In this document: one piece after another, positions 1-9,849 of the stretch
Numbering within the stretch: the first letter of the stretch is position 1
Layout: the number at the start of each line of letters is the position of its first letter
Origin: Roseiarcus sp963809245
Lineage (GTDB): Bacteria > Pseudomonadota > Alphaproteobacteria > Rhizobiales > Beijerinckiaceae
Length of the DNA: 64,000 nt
Direction: 5' to 3'
Assembly: GCA_963809245.1 (NCBI GenBank)
Contig: CAWEIU010000003.1
Coordinates: 620,001 to 684,000 of the forward strand
Made by a program: the position numbers and the translations under genes
Notes under the pieces: generated by a model
Seen by the model: the letters and a program-made list of their open reading frames with translations, nothing else
The model's database searches: none
Told to the model about the DNA's origin: nothing

Positions 1-107
1 ACGCCAAGCCGGAGCTGATCGAAGCGGCCGATCTCGTGACTGAGATGAGCATGGTCAAACACCATTTCGACGCCGGCGTGCGCGCCCAGGAAGGCATCGA
101 GTTTTGA
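1..107 (+). CDS. cobO: Cob(I)yrinic acid a,c-diamide adenosyltransferase, C-terminal end (partial)
   Basis: Only the last 34 codons are in the window; the reading frame enters at base 3 and stops at 105-107. The tail (AADLVTEMSMVKHHFDAGVR, then AQEGIEF) is the conserved C-terminus of the CobO/BtuR/CobA ATP:corrinoid adenosyltransferases, which attach the upper adenosyl ligand during cobalamin synthesis in the cytoplasm. Its stop codon overlaps the TTG start of cobQ (TTGA), so the two are translationally coupled. The identification rests on a short stretch plus the cobQ neighbour. Confidence 0.85.
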   Translation, partial: AKPELIEAADLVTEMSMVKHHFDAGVRAQEGIEF

Positions 108-1561
108 CGCACGCTCGCGCGTTGATGTTTCAGGGCACTGGCTCAGACGTCGGCAAGTCGCTCATCGTCGCCGGCCTCTGCCGCGCCTTCACGGCGCGCG
201 GCATCAAGGTCCGCCCGTTCAAGCCGCAGAACATGTCGAACAACGCCGCCGTCACCGCGGACGGCGGCGAGATCGGCCGGGCCCAGGCGCTGCAAGCGCG
301 CGCCTGCGGCGTGGCGCCGAGCGTGCACATGAATCCGGTGCTGCTGAAACCGCAGAGCGAGATCGGCGCGCAGGTCGTCGTGCAGGGCCGCGTCGTCGGC
401 GCCCGAGAGGCGCGCGCCTATCGCGAGCTCGCGCCGCAATTGATGAGCGCCGTGCTCGACAGCTACACGCGTCTGAAGGCCGACGCCGACCTCGTGCTGA
501 TCGAAGGCGCCGGAAGCGCGGCGGAGGTCAATCTGCGCGCGCGCGACATCGCCAATATGGGCTTTGCGCGCGAGACGCAGACGCCGGTTGTGCTGATCGG
601 CGACATCGACCGCGGCGGCGTCATCGCGCAGATCGTTGGCACGAAGGCAGTTCTCGCCGCGGAGGACGCGGGCATGATCGCCGGCTTCCTCATCAACAAG
701 TTTCGCGGTGACGCGCGGCTGTTCGACGATGGGATGCGCTTCATCGCCGAGCGCACTTCATGGCCCGCGCTCGGTCTCGTACCGTATTTCCGCGGCGCTC
801 ACAGGCTGCCGGCGGAAGACGCGATGGGCCTCGATCGCGCCGGCGAAGATGATCGAGCAGGCGTCACGATCGCCGTGCCGCGGCTCGCGCGCATCGCCAA
901 TTTCGACGATTTTGATCCCCTGCGTCTCGAGCCCGGCGTGCGGCTGGTGATGGTGAGGCCGGGCGAGCCCCTTCCCGTCGCCGATCTCGTCATTCTGCCG
1001 GGGAGCAAGGCGACGATCGCCGATCTCGCCTTCTTGCGCGCGCAAGGATGGGACATCGATCTCATGGCTCATGTGCGGCGGGGCGGGCGCGTGCTGGGGC
1101 TCTGCGGCGGCTATCAGATGCTCGGCCGGCGCATCGCGGATCCGGACGGTATCGAAGGCCTGCCTGGGGAGGTCGAAGGGCTCGGCCTGCTCGACGTCGA
1201 GACCGTGATGACGGGCGACAAGGCGCTGAGGTCGGTCGTCGGCGCGTGCCTCGCCAACGGCGCTTCCTTCCAGGGCTACGAAATGCATATCGGCCGCACG
1301 GCGGGACCGGATTGCGCCCGCCCGCTGCTGCGGCTCTCCGACGGGCGCGAGGACGGGGCGACGTCGCCCGATGGGCGCGTCATGGGCGCCTACGCGCACG
1401 GCCTCTTCGCCGACGACGCGCAGCGCGCGGCCTGGCTTGCGCCGCTCGGGGCGTCGAGCGCGCTGGCCTACGAGGCGACGGTGGAGCGCACGCTCGACGA
1501 GCTTGCCGCGCATCTGAGCGAGCATGTCGATCTCGACCGGCTGCTCAGCCTCGCACGATAA
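104..1561 (+). CDS. cobQ: Cobyric acid synthase
   Basis: CobQ makes adenosyl-cobyric acid by glutamine-dependent amidation of the b, d, e and g carboxyls of adenosyl-cobyrinic acid a,c-diamide. The 485 residues match the usual family length. The N-terminal dethiobiotin-synthetase-like ATP-binding half carries QGTGSDVGKS (residues 10-19). The C-terminal type-1 glutamine amidotransferase half carries the nucleophile motif LGLCGGYQML (about residue 335) and the catalytic His in GAYAHGLF (about residue 430). The start is TTG, chosen because AGGAAGG lies about 9 bases upstream and the codon overlaps the cobO stop; an ATG at 125 would cut into the conserved N-terminus. The 3' end overlaps the convergent cbiB by 17 bases. 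Confidence 0.95.
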   Translation: MTHARALMFQGTGSDVGKSLIVAGLCRAFTARGIKVRPFKPQNMSNNAAVTADGGEIGRAQALQARACGVAPSVHMNPVLLKPQSEIGAQVVVQGRVVGAREARAYRELAPQLMSAVLDSYTRLKADADLVLIEGAGSAAEVNLRARDIANMGFARETQTPVVLIGDIDRGGVIAQIVGTKAVLAAEDAGMIAGFLINKFRGDARLFDDGMRFIAERTSWPALGLVPYFRGAHRLPAEDAMGLDRAGEDDRAGVTIAVPRLARIANFDDFDPLRLEPGVRLVMVRPGEPLPVADLVILPGSKATIADLAFLRAQGWDIDLMAHVRRGGRVLGLCGGYQMLGRRIADPDGIEGLPGEVEGLGLLDVETVMTGDKALRSVVGACLANGASFQGYEMHIGRTAGPDCARPLLRLSDGREDGATSPDGRVMGAYAHGLFADDAQRAAWLAPLGASSALAYEATVERTLDELAAHLSEHVDLDRLLSLAR

Positions 1562-2519
1562 GCGCCAGCGCCCCGAGCGCGACCGCCTCGATCGCGCAGG
1601 CGGCGCGATAGAGCGTAAGCCCCCGCCTTATGTCCGCGGCCGTCGCCGCCGCGCGGCCCGCGCCCATATAGGCGTCGTCGACGCGCGTTTCGCCGTAGAC
1701 GCGCGGCCCTGCAAGCTTCAACCCCAGCGCCCCCGCCATCGCCGCCTCGGGCCAGCCCGCGTTGGGCGAGCGATGCGAGGGCGCGTCGCGCCGGATCGCG
1801 CGCCAGCCTTCAGCCGGCCGCGCGCCCGGCGTGAGCGTTGCGGCGATCAGCAGCCACAGCGCCGCCAGACGCGAGGCCGGGAGATTGACGAGATCGTCGA
1901 GCCGCGCCGCCGCCCACCCGAAGGCGAGATAGCGGTCGTTGCGATGGCCGATCATGCTGTCGGCGGTGTTGATCGCCTTGTAGATCGCGCCGCCCGGCAG
2001 GCCGCCGAGCGCGAGCCAGAACAACGGCGCGACGATTCCGTCCGAGAAATTCTCGGCGAGGCTCTCGAGCGCGGCGCGCGCGACGCCGGCTTCATCGAGC
2101 GTTGCGACATTGCGCCCGACAATGCGCGAAACCGCCTCGCGGCCTGCGGCGAGGCCGTCGCGCTCCAAGGCGAGCGCGACCGCGCGCGCATGTTCGTCGA
2201 GGCTGCGCTGCGCTGGTAGGCTCGCGGCGATCACTGCGAGCGCGGCGAAGCCGAGAAGGCCGCGCGGCGCGATCCAAACGGCCACGCAAGCGAGCGCGGC
2301 GACCGGCGCGAGGTAGAGCGCGAGCACGAGAACGCCCGCCGCGCGGCCAAGCGCGAAGGAGGCGGCGGGACGGTTGAGCCGCGCCTCCAGAAAGGCGAGC
2401 CATGCGCCCATCCAGGTGACGGGATGCTCAATCGCGCGATAAAGAGGCGCGGGATAGCCGACCGCCGCCTCGATCAGGCAGGCGGCCAATGCGAGCGTCG
2501 GCGACGGAGCGAAAATCAT
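1545..2519 (-). CDS. cbiB: Adenosylcobinamide-phosphate synthase (CbiB; CobD of the P. denitrificans nomenclature)
   Basis: This is the integral membrane enzyme that joins aminopropanol phosphate to cobyric acid to give adenosylcobinamide phosphate. Length is 324 aa. Family signatures ESLAENFSDGIVAPLFW (about residues 152-168) and YKAINTADSMIGHR (about 181-194) are intact, and several hydrophobic segments lie in the N-terminal 110 residues and at the C-terminus. It is divergent from cobC, which supplies the aminopropanol phosphate. The two ATG codons share the AT of a single CATG (2517-2520), so there is no intergenic DNA and each promoter must lie inside the other gene. The 3' end overlaps cobQ tail to tail. 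Confidence 0.94.
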   Translation of the reverse strand: MIFAPSPTLALAACLIEAAVGYPAPLYRAIEHPVTWMGAWLAFLEARLNRPAASFALGRAAGVLVLALYLAPVAALACVAVWIAPRGLLGFAALAVIAASLPAQRSLDEHARAVALALERDGLAAGREAVSRIVGRNVATLDEAGVARAALESLAENFSDGIVAPLFWLALGGLPGGAIYKAINTADSMIGHRNDRYLAFGWAAARLDDLVNLPASRLAALWLLIAATLTPGARPAEGWRAIRRDAPSHRSPNAGWPEAAMAGALGLKLAGPRVYGETRVDDAYMGAGRAAATAADIRRGLTLYRAACAIEAVALGALALIVRG

Positions 2520-3537
2520 GACGGCGGCGACGCCCTTCCCTGGATTCGAGGCGCTGGCCTATCACGGCGGCGATCTCGCCGTCGCGCGTCGTCTCGCCCC
2601 CGATGCGCCGGAGCCTTGGATCGATCTCTCCACGGGAATCAACCCGCATTCCTATCCCCTGCCCGCCCTCGCGCCGGAGGCCTGGACGCGCCTGCCCGAT
2701 CGCGAGAGCGTCGCGCGGCTCGAAGCCGCGGCGGCGGCGCGCTACGGCGCGGCCGACCCGGCGCAACTCGTGGCCGCCGCCGGCTCGCAGCAGATCATTC
2801 AGACGCTCGCGCGCCTGCTCCCGGCCCGGCGGGTCGGCGTGCTGGGCGTGACCTACGCGGGCCACGAACGCGCCTGGCGCATCGCCGGGGCCACGGTCGA
2901 GCGCGTCGAGGACATCGCGCGGCTCGCCGATTTCGACCTCGGCGTCATCGTCAACCCCAACAACCCGGACGGGCGGGTCGTCGACAAAGCGCAGCTTTTT
3001 GCGCTCGCCCAGTCCTTCGCGGCGCGCGGGGGAATGCTGATCGTCGACGAAGCCTTCATGGATTTTGACGCCTCGGAGCAGTCGCTCGCGCCTGCCCTGC
3101 CCCCGGACGCGATCGTGCTGCGTTCGTTCGGCAAGGCCTATGGCCTCGCCGGGCTGCGGCTCGGCTTCGCCGTCGCGCCGCTCGGCATCGCCGACCAGCT
3201 GCGCGCCGCCCTCGGCCCCTGGGCGGTCAGCGGCCCGGCCATCGCCATCGGGCGCCTCGCGCTGTCGGATACGGCGTGGCGCGAGGCGGCCCAAGCGCGC
3301 CTTTCGGCCGACGCGGCGCGGCTCGACCGGCTGCTGATCGATGGCGGCTGGACGATCCTTGGCGGCACAAAGCTGTTCCGCCTCGCCGAGCGCAGCGACG
3401 CGCGGGTCGTCTTCGAGCGACTGCTACGAGCCGGCGTGCTGACGCGCCCCTTCGCCGATGCGCCGCATCTGCTGCGCTTCGGCCTGCCGGCCTCGGGCGA
3501 GAAATGGGAGCGGCTGACAGCGGCGCTGATCGGCTGA
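2518..3537 (+). CDS. cobC: Threonine-phosphate decarboxylase, PLP-dependent
   Basis: This fold-type I PLP enzyme decarboxylates L-threonine-O-3-phosphate to (R)-1-amino-2-propanol O-2-phosphate, the linker used by CbiB. Length is 339 aa. Seen in the sequence: LDLSTGIN-like N-terminus (WIDLSTGINPHSYP, about residue 36), VNPNNPDGR (about 142-150), DEAFMDF (about 178), and the PLP lysine in SFGKAYGLAGLRLGF (Lys about 205). GGAG at 2506-2509 sits 8 bases before the ATG. It is called CobC in Pseudomonas denitrificans and CobD in Salmonella. It is head-to-head with cbiB. Confidence 0.93.
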   Translation: MTAATPFPGFEALAYHGGDLAVARRLAPDAPEPWIDLSTGINPHSYPLPALAPEAWTRLPDRESVARLEAAAAARYGAADPAQLVAAAGSQQIIQTLARLLPARRVGVLGVTYAGHERAWRIAGATVERVEDIARLADFDLGVIVNPNNPDGRVVDKAQLFALAQSFAARGGMLIVDEAFMDFDASEQSLAPALPPDAIVLRSFGKAYGLAGLRLGFAVAPLGIADQLRAALGPWAVSGPAIAIGRLALSDTAWREAAQARLSADAARLDRLLIDGGWTILGGTKLFRLAERSDARVVFERLLRAGVLTRPFADAPHLLRFGLPASGEKWERLTAALIG

Positions 3538-3625
3538 AGCTTCCAGGGGATAGCTCGCGTTCCCGTCTTGTCTCGCCGTCCTTGCGGGGCCACAAAGGGC
3601 GTTTCGGAACAACTCGCAGGGCCGT

Positions 3626-6600
3626 GTGACCGCCCCAAACGTCTTCACCATTCCCGCGGGCGAACCTTTCCTGCCGACCCTCGCGCGGGCGCTGATCGGC
3701 GGAACGCTGCTCGCCGGCTTTCCCGGCGCGGGCGGCCCGCTCGACCTCGCCAGCGCGACGATCTACGTGCCGACCCAGCGCGCCGCCGTGGCGCTGGCGA
3801 GCGCCCTGGTCGCCGCGAGCGGCGGCACGAGCCTCATCCTGCCGCGTATCGCCCCGCTCGGCGCCTTCGAGCCGACGCCCGGCGAACTCGGCCTCGCCCG
3901 GCTGGAAGACCCGCCGAGCGTCATTGCGCCAGACGCCGTCGGCGAACTGACGCGGCGCATGACGCTCGCGCGCCTCATCCGCGCCTGGGGCGAGGCGCTG
4001 CGCGGCGCGATCTGCCGCGTCGAAAACGACGGGCGGAAGGTGTTTGACGAAAGCGAACCGGCGCTGGTGGCGACGAGCCCCGCGCAGGCCTTCTCGCTCG
4101 CAGGCGATCTGGCGGCGCTGATCGACGATTTTCTCATCGAGGGTGTCGATCCCCAGCAGCTCGAAACGCTGGTCGCCGACGCCTTCGACCCCTATTGGCG
4201 GATCACGCTCGACTTTCTCAAGATCGCCTTCGCGCAATGGCCGGCCTGGCTCGCCGAGCGCCGGCTGATCGATCGCGTCGGCCGCGGCGCGCTCATGGTC
4301 GAGAACGAAATCCGCGCGCTCGAGGGCGCCCAGCGAGGGCCGACGATCATCGCCGGCTCGACTGGAACCAACCGCGCCACCGCCCGGCTGATCGGCGCGA
4401 TCGCCCGCGCGCCACTCGGCGCCGTCGTGCTGCCGAATCTCGATCTGACTCTGGACGCGCGCGCCTGGGCGATGATCGGCGCGGTCGAGGGCGGCGGGAT
4501 CGGCGCCGCCGGTCATCCCCAGGCGGCCATGCGTCGCCTGCTCGATCTGATCGGCGTCGCGCGCGAGGAGGTCCGTCCGCTCGGCGCGCCCTCCCCGGCC
4601 CTGCAAGCGCGGGCGCGCTATCTCAGCGAAGCGCTGCGCCCCGCCGATTCGACTGACGCCTGGGGCGAGCGCCGCGCCGCCGAGGGCCTCGCGGATGGCC
4701 TGCGGCGTGTCTCGATCCTGGTCGCCGAAGATGAAAACGAAGAGGCGCTGGCGCTCGCCGTCGCCATGCGGGAAACACTGGAGACGCCGGGCAAGACAGC
4801 GGCCCTGATCACGCCCGACGTCGCCATCGCGCGCCGCGTCGCGGCGGAGCTGGCGCGCTGGGGCGTGGAGGTCGAGGATTCGGCTGGCCGTGCGCTCGGC
4901 GAGACGGAGGCCGGCGTCTTCGCCCGTCTCGCGCTGGCGGCCGCGCGCGACGACGAGCCGCTCCCCCTTGTCGCGCTGCTCGCCCATCCGCTGGCCAGCC
5001 TCGGCCGCGAGCCCGAGGCGTTGCGCGCCGCCGCGCGGGCGCTCGAGCTCGGCGTGCTGCGCGCTGTCCTGCCGCCGTCGGGATTGCGCGACATCGACGC
5101 CCTGATGAAAAGCGCGCGCGACGCGGCGAACGACCGCTACGCCCACGAGGCGCGGCGGCGGCTCGTCGCGGCCGACTGGAGCGCCGCCGAGACGCTGCTG
5201 CGCGATTGCGGCACGATGCTCGCGCCGCTCCGCGCGCTTGGACCCGACGCGCCGCTCGGCGACTTCATCGCCGCCCACCGGAAGGCGCTCGATGCGCTGA
5301 CGCGCTCAGCCGGGGACGACCTAAGCGACGAGCGATGGAGCGAGGCCTACGGCGGCGATGCGCTGCGCGATCTTTTCGAGGAGTGGGCGGAGGGCGCCGA
5401 GGGGGGCTTCGCTTGCAGCCTTTCCGACTATGCGGCGCTGTTCGAGACGGTGGTCTGCGGCGAGCGCGCCCCTGTCGGCCGCGCCGGTCATCCCCGCCTT
5501 CAGATCCTCGGCCTGCTCGAAGCGCGCTTGCTGTCGTTCGATCGCGTTCTGCTCGCCGGCCTCGACGAGGCGGTCTGGCCGCCGGCCGCCCAGACGGACG
5601 CCTTTCTCAACCGCCCGATGCGCGCGGCGCTCGGCCTTTCGGCCCCGGAACGGCGAATCGGCCAGACGGCGCATGATTTCGTCGCCGCGCTCGGCGCTCC
5701 GGAAGCAATCGTCAGCCGCACCAAGAAGCGCGGCGGCGCGCCGACCGTGGCCTCGCGATTCCTGCAACGCATGGGCGCCGTCGCGGGCGAAGCGGCGATG
5801 GCGGAAGCGGAGGCGCGTGGAGCGATCACGCTCGCCTGGGCGCGCTCGCTCGATCGGCCGGCGCGGTTCAGCCCGGCGCCACGACCCGCCCCGAAACCGC
5901 CGCGCGCGCTGCGCCCGACGCGGCTCAGCGTCACTCGCATCGAGACTTTGCGGCGCGACCCTTACGCGATCTTCGCCGAACACGTCCTCCGCTTGAGCCC
6001 ACTCGATCCGATCGGCGCCGCCGCGGGCCCGCGCGAGGTCGGCAATGTCTGGCACGGCGCGCTGCAAGAATTCTCCGAAGCATTCCCCGCCGGAGACCTG
6101 CCCGCCGACGCGCTGGTGCGACTCATCGCCATAGCGGAGACGCGCTTTGCGCCGCTGCTCGCCGATCCCTCGTTCCGCGCGATGAACTGGCCGCGCATCG
6201 CGCAAGGATTCGCCGCCTTTCTCGCCTTCGACGCGAAGCGGCGCGTGGGAGCCGAGCGCATCCTCATCGAGCAGAGCGGGCGCCTCGACATCACCCTTCC
6301 CGATGGCGCGATCTTCGCCCTGACAGCGCGCGCCGACCGCATCGAAAGGCTTCGCGAAGGCGGCGCGGCGCTGATCGACTACAAGACCGGCGCGCCGCCA
6401 GGAAAACGCGAGGTTCAGGTCGGCTTCGCCCCACAGCTCACGCTCGAGGCGGCGATGCTCGCGCGCGGCGGCTTTGCCGGATTGACCGGCCTCAAGGCGA
6501 TCGAAGCGCTGTACTTCAAGCTCGGCGGCCCCTCGGGCGGCGAAGTGAAGACGCTCGACTTCAAGGACGTCAGTTTCGCCGAGGTCGTGGAGTTGCACTT

Positions 6601-6772
6601 CGAAGGGCTCGTGACGCTGCTCGCGCAGTTCGCCGACCCTAAAACCCCCTATTTGTCGCGCCCTTATCCGAAATACGCCAAGAGCGCCGGCTCTTACGAC
6701 CATCTCGCAAGGGTGAAGGAATGGTCGGCGACTGGGGGCCTGAGCGATGACGTATCGGGAGACGACGCATGA
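3626..6772 (+). CDS. addB: Double-strand break repair protein AddB, alphaproteobacterial type
   Basis: AddB is the smaller subunit of the AddAB helicase-nuclease that resects double-strand ends for RecA loading and recognises Chi. The 1048 aa length fits the alphaproteobacterial AddB family. The C-terminus holds the RecB-type PD-(D/E)XK nuclease signature: RADRIERL followed by LIDYKTGAPPGK (about residues 900-925) and the Q-rich helix FAPQLTLEAAML. The start is GTG at 3626, with only a weak purine-rich stretch upstream. The stop overlaps the addA start by 4 bases (ATGA), so translation is coupled. The gap from cobC is 88 bases and shows no clear promoter. Confidence 0.93.
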   Translation: MTAPNVFTIPAGEPFLPTLARALIGGTLLAGFPGAGGPLDLASATIYVPTQRAAVALASALVAASGGTSLILPRIAPLGAFEPTPGELGLARLEDPPSVIAPDAVGELTRRMTLARLIRAWGEALRGAICRVENDGRKVFDESEPALVATSPAQAFSLAGDLAALIDDFLIEGVDPQQLETLVADAFDPYWRITLDFLKIAFAQWPAWLAERRLIDRVGRGALMVENEIRALEGAQRGPTIIAGSTGTNRATARLIGAIARAPLGAVVLPNLDLTLDARAWAMIGAVEGGGIGAAGHPQAAMRRLLDLIGVAREEVRPLGAPSPALQARARYLSEALRPADSTDAWGERRAAEGLADGLRRVSILVAEDENEEALALAVAMRETLETPGKTAALITPDVAIARRVAAELARWGVEVEDSAGRALGETEAGVFARLALAAARDDEPLPLVALLAHPLASLGREPEALRAAARALELGVLRAVLPPSGLRDIDALMKSARDAANDRYAHEARRRLVAADWSAAETLLRDCGTMLAPLRALGPDAPLGDFIAAHRKALDALTRSAGDDLSDERWSEAYGGDALRDLFEEWAEGAEGGFACSLSDYAALFETVVCGERAPVGRAGHPRLQILGLLEARLLSFDRVLLAGLDEAVWPPAAQTDAFLNRPMRAALGLSAPERRIGQTAHDFVAALGAPEAIVSRTKKRGGAPTVASRFLQRMGAVAGEAAMAEAEARGAITLAWARSLDRPARFSPAPRPAPKPPRALRPTRLSVTRIETLRRDPYAIFAEHVLRLSPLDPIGAAAGPREVGNVWHGALQEFSEAFPAGDLPADALVRLIAIAETRFAPLLADPSFRAMNWPRIAQGFAAFLAFDAKRRVGAERILIEQSGRLDITLPDGAIFALTARADRIERLREGGAALIDYKTGAPPGKREVQVGFAPQLTLEAAMLARGGFAGLTGLKAIEALYFKLGGPSGGEVKTLDFKDVSFAEVVELHFEGLVTLLAQFADPKTPYLSRPYPKYAKSAGSYDHLARVKEWSATGGLSDDVSGDDA

Positions 6773-9700
6773 GCGCGCCCCGGCGTGACGCCCCTCTCCC
6801 CGTGCGGCTGGCCCAGCAGCGGGCCTCCAACCCGCGCGCCTCCGCCTGGGTGTCGGCCAATGCGGGTTCCGGCAAGACGCATGTGCTGGTGCAGCGCGTG
6901 CTGCGCCTGCTCATCGACGGCGCGCCGCCCTCGGCCATCCTGTGCCTCACCTTCACCAAAGCGGCGGCCGCCAATATGTCGGCGCGCGTCTTCAAGACGC
7001 TCTCGCGCTGGACCGGGCTCGACGACGAAGCGCTGGCGCGCGAGATCGAAAAAACCGGCGCCGCCTCGCCGGACGCCGCGCAGCTCGCTTTCGCTCGCCG
7101 GCTCTTCGCGCGCACCATCGAGACGCCGGGCGGCCTCAAGATCCAGACGATCCACGCCTTCTGCGAGCGCCTGCTGCATCTCTTCCCGTTCGAGGCCAAC
7201 GTCGCCGCCGGCTTTCGCGTCGCCGAGGAGCGCGAGTCGGCGCTGCTGATGGCGGAGGCACGCGAGCGCGCCTTTGCGCGCGCGCTCGATTCGCTGGACC
7301 GCGGCGCCGCCATCGCCATGATCGCGCGCGAGGCGGGCGCCGAGGGCTTCGAGACACTACTGCAGGAAGCGCTGGCGCGGCGCGCGGGAATCGCTCGGCT
7401 CGGCGATGACGCGTCCTACGCCGCCGCGCTGCGGGAAGCGCTCGAGCTCGAGCCGGGCGACGACGCGGCGTCGATCAAACGGCAGATCGCTCGCGCCAAG
7501 CCTTACTGGGCGAGTTGGGCCGACGAACTCGCTTCCGGGTCGTCAAGCGACCAGAAGCTCGCCGAGAACCTGCGGACCGCCGCGCGGGCCGGCGATCTGG
7601 ACGAAAGCGTCGCCGCTTATCTCGCCGCCTTCTTCACCGACAACGGCGAAGGCAAGCCGCGCGGCGGCGAAAGGCGAGGCCTCGTCACGCAGACCCTGGC
7701 CAAACGCCTGCCGGCATTGCCGCAGCGGCTGAGCGACGAGCAGGAGCGGCTGATCCCCCTCAGAGACCGCCTGCGCGGCGCAGAGGCGCTGGAGCGCAGC
7801 CTCGCGCTTGTCGGCGTCGCGCGCGCGGTCCTTCAGGAATACGCCCGTCTCAAGGGCGCTCGCGGCCTGCTGGACTTCGAGGATCTGATCGCCCGCACGC
7901 TGGCGTTGCTCGACCGCGCGGACGCCGCCTGGGTTCTCTACAAGCTCGACGCCGGGATCGATCACATCCTGGTCGACGAGGCGCAGGACACGTCCGAGGC
8001 GCAATGGGCGATCCTCGGCAGGCTGTGCGACGAATTTCTCTCCGGCGCGGGCGCGCGGGCGCGTCGGCGGACTTTCTTCGCCGTCGGCGACGAGAAGCAG
8101 TCGATCTTCTCCTTCCAAGGCGCTGCGCCAAAGATGTTCTCGGATACGCGGCGCGAGCTCGAGCGACGCCACCGCGAGGCGGAGCTCGATTTCGACTTCG
8201 TCCGGCTGGTGCTGTCCTTCCGCTCGGCGCCGCGCGTGCTCGAAGCGGTCGATCGCGTTTTCGCCGCCGAGACGGTCTGGCGCGGCCTGACGGGAGACGA
8301 CGAACGGCCGCCGGCGCATGAGGCCTTCCATGATGATCTGCCGGGTCTGATCGAGGTCTGGGAGCCGATCAAGGCGGTGAAGGCCGCCGAGGGCGACGAC
8401 TGGCGGATGCCGCTCGACGCCGCCTCGCGCGAAGACCCGCCGGTCGCGCTCGCGCGGCGTATCGCCGACGTCATCGCGCGCTGGCTCGCGCCAGGTTCGG
8501 CGGAGCGTGTGCGCGACCCCGAGACGCAGGAGACGCGCCGCATTCACGCAGGCGACGTCATGATCCTCGTGCGCTCGCGCGGCGCGTTCTTCGAGGCGAT
8601 GATCCGCGCACTGAAAGAAAAGCACATCAAGACGGCCGGCGCAGACCGCCTGATCCTGCGCGATTCCATCGCGGTGATGGACCTCGTCGCGGTCGGGCGA
8701 TCGGCGCTGCGGCCGGAGGACGATCTGACCCTGGCGGCGGCGCTCAAATCGCCGCTCGGCGGTCTCGACGACGACGATCTTCTTGCGCTCGCGCCCGAGC
8801 GCCCGGGTTCGCTCGCGGAAGCGCTGGCGTCGGCCGCTGAGCCGCGCTTCGCCGAGGCGCGCCGCCGCTTCGAAACCTGGCGTCGCCGCGCGGCGAATCA
8901 TTCGCCCTATACGTTCTATGCCCGCCTGATGGGCGAAGACGGCGGCCGGCGCGCGTTGCTGTCGCGCCTCGGCCCGGAAGCCGGCGACGCGATCGACGAA
9001 TTCCTCGCGCTCGCCCTCGCGCACGAGCGCAAGACCGCGCCGTCGCTACACGGCTTTCTCGCCGAGATCGAGGAAAGCGATTCCGCGATCAAACGCGACA
9101 TGGAAAGCGCGGGCGACAGCGTGCGGGTGATGACGGTCCACGCCTCGAAAGGTCTCGAGGCGCCGATCGTCTTCCTGCCGGATACGTGCTCGGCGCCGCA
9201 CGCGCGCCACGACGCCAAACTGATCGACCTCGCCGCGCAGGCGAGCGCGCCGCCGCTGTTCGTCTGGGCGCGCAGGAAAGCGGAAGACCCGCCCGCTCTC
9301 GCGGCGGCGCGCCAGCGAGCGCGCGAGGCCGCCGCTGGCGAGCACCGCCGCCTGCTTTATGTCGCGATGACGCGCGCGGCGCAGCGGCTGATCGTTGCGG
9401 GATATGAAGGGCTTCGGGCCCGCCCGCAGGACAATTGGCACGACCTGATGCGTCTCGGCCTCGGCGACACGCTGCAAGAAGCGCCCGCGCCATGGGGCGG
9501 CGACGATGTCGTCTTGCGTCTCGGCGAGACCGCCGGCGGCGAAGCCTTGGCGAGCATGCGCTTGCCTGAGGTCGCGGCGCCAAAGCCCGCCTGGCTCAGC
9601 GTCCCCGCGCCGCGCCAGACCGCGCCGACAACGTTGACCCCGTCCGGCGCGACGCGGCTGCCCGCGCGCGATGCGAGCCCCGCGAGCCGGCAGGCGGGTC

Positions 9701-9849
9701 TTCTTGTCCACATGCTTTTGCAACATCTGCCCGATGTCGGCGCCGAACGGCGCCGCGAAGTCGCCGAGCGCTTGCTTGAATTGCGCGCGAGCGCGCTTAC
9801 ATCGCGAGGAGCGCGCCGCGATCGCCGATCGCGCACTCACGGCGATTGA
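6769..9849 (+). CDS. addA: Double-strand break repair helicase AddA (3' end out of frame)
   Basis: AddA is the UvrD/Rep-like helicase-nuclease subunit partnering AddB. Helicase motifs are in order: Walker A ANAGSGKTHVLVQR (about residues 28-41), DEAQDTSEAQW (about 402), VGDEKQSIFSFQGA (about 440), MTVHASKGLEAPIVF (about 787) and YVAMTRAAQRL (about 863). The frame ends at 1026 aa after about 20 residues that do not look like AddA (from LRASALTSRGARR onward). The missing C-terminal nuclease core continues in the +1 frame to 10216. A single inserted base (or two deleted bases) near 9785-9815 explains this. Without correction the predicted protein lacks the AddA nuclease active site. Confidence 0.9.
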   Translation: MSAPRRDAPLPVRLAQQRASNPRASAWVSANAGSGKTHVLVQRVLRLLIDGAPPSAILCLTFTKAAAANMSARVFKTLSRWTGLDDEALAREIEKTGAASPDAAQLAFARRLFARTIETPGGLKIQTIHAFCERLLHLFPFEANVAAGFRVAEERESALLMAEARERAFARALDSLDRGAAIAMIAREAGAEGFETLLQEALARRAGIARLGDDASYAAALREALELEPGDDAASIKRQIARAKPYWASWADELASGSSSDQKLAENLRTAARAGDLDESVAAYLAAFFTDNGEGKPRGGERRGLVTQTLAKRLPALPQRLSDEQERLIPLRDRLRGAEALERSLALVGVARAVLQEYARLKGARGLLDFEDLIARTLALLDRADAAWVLYKLDAGIDHILVDEAQDTSEAQWAILGRLCDEFLSGAGARARRRTFFAVGDEKQSIFSFQGAAPKMFSDTRRELERRHREAELDFDFVRLVLSFRSAPRVLEAVDRVFAAETVWRGLTGDDERPPAHEAFHDDLPGLIEVWEPIKAVKAAEGDDWRMPLDAASREDPPVALARRIADVIARWLAPGSAERVRDPETQETRRIHAGDVMILVRSRGAFFEAMIRALKEKHIKTAGADRLILRDSIAVMDLVAVGRSALRPEDDLTLAAALKSPLGGLDDDDLLALAPERPGSLAEALASAAEPRFAEARRRFETWRRRAANHSPYTFYARLMGEDGGRRALLSRLGPEAGDAIDEFLALALAHERKTAPSLHGFLAEIEESDSAIKRDMESAGDSVRVMTVHASKGLEAPIVFLPDTCSAPHARHDAKLIDLAAQASAPPLFVWARRKAEDPPALAAARQRAREAAAGEHRRLLYVAMTRAAQRLIVAGYEGLRARPQDNWHDLMRLGLGDTLQEAPAPWGGDDVVLRLGETAGGEALASMRLPEVAAPKPAWLSVPAPRQTAPTTLTPSGATRLPARDASPASRQAGLLVHMLLQHLPDVGAERRREVAERLLELRASALTSRGARRDRRSRTHGD

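Noticed and set aside
3227..5278. 683-codon minus-strand frame across cobC and addB
   Set aside because: Spans the two real genes and their gap, Arg/Ala-rich, no motif; shadow frame.
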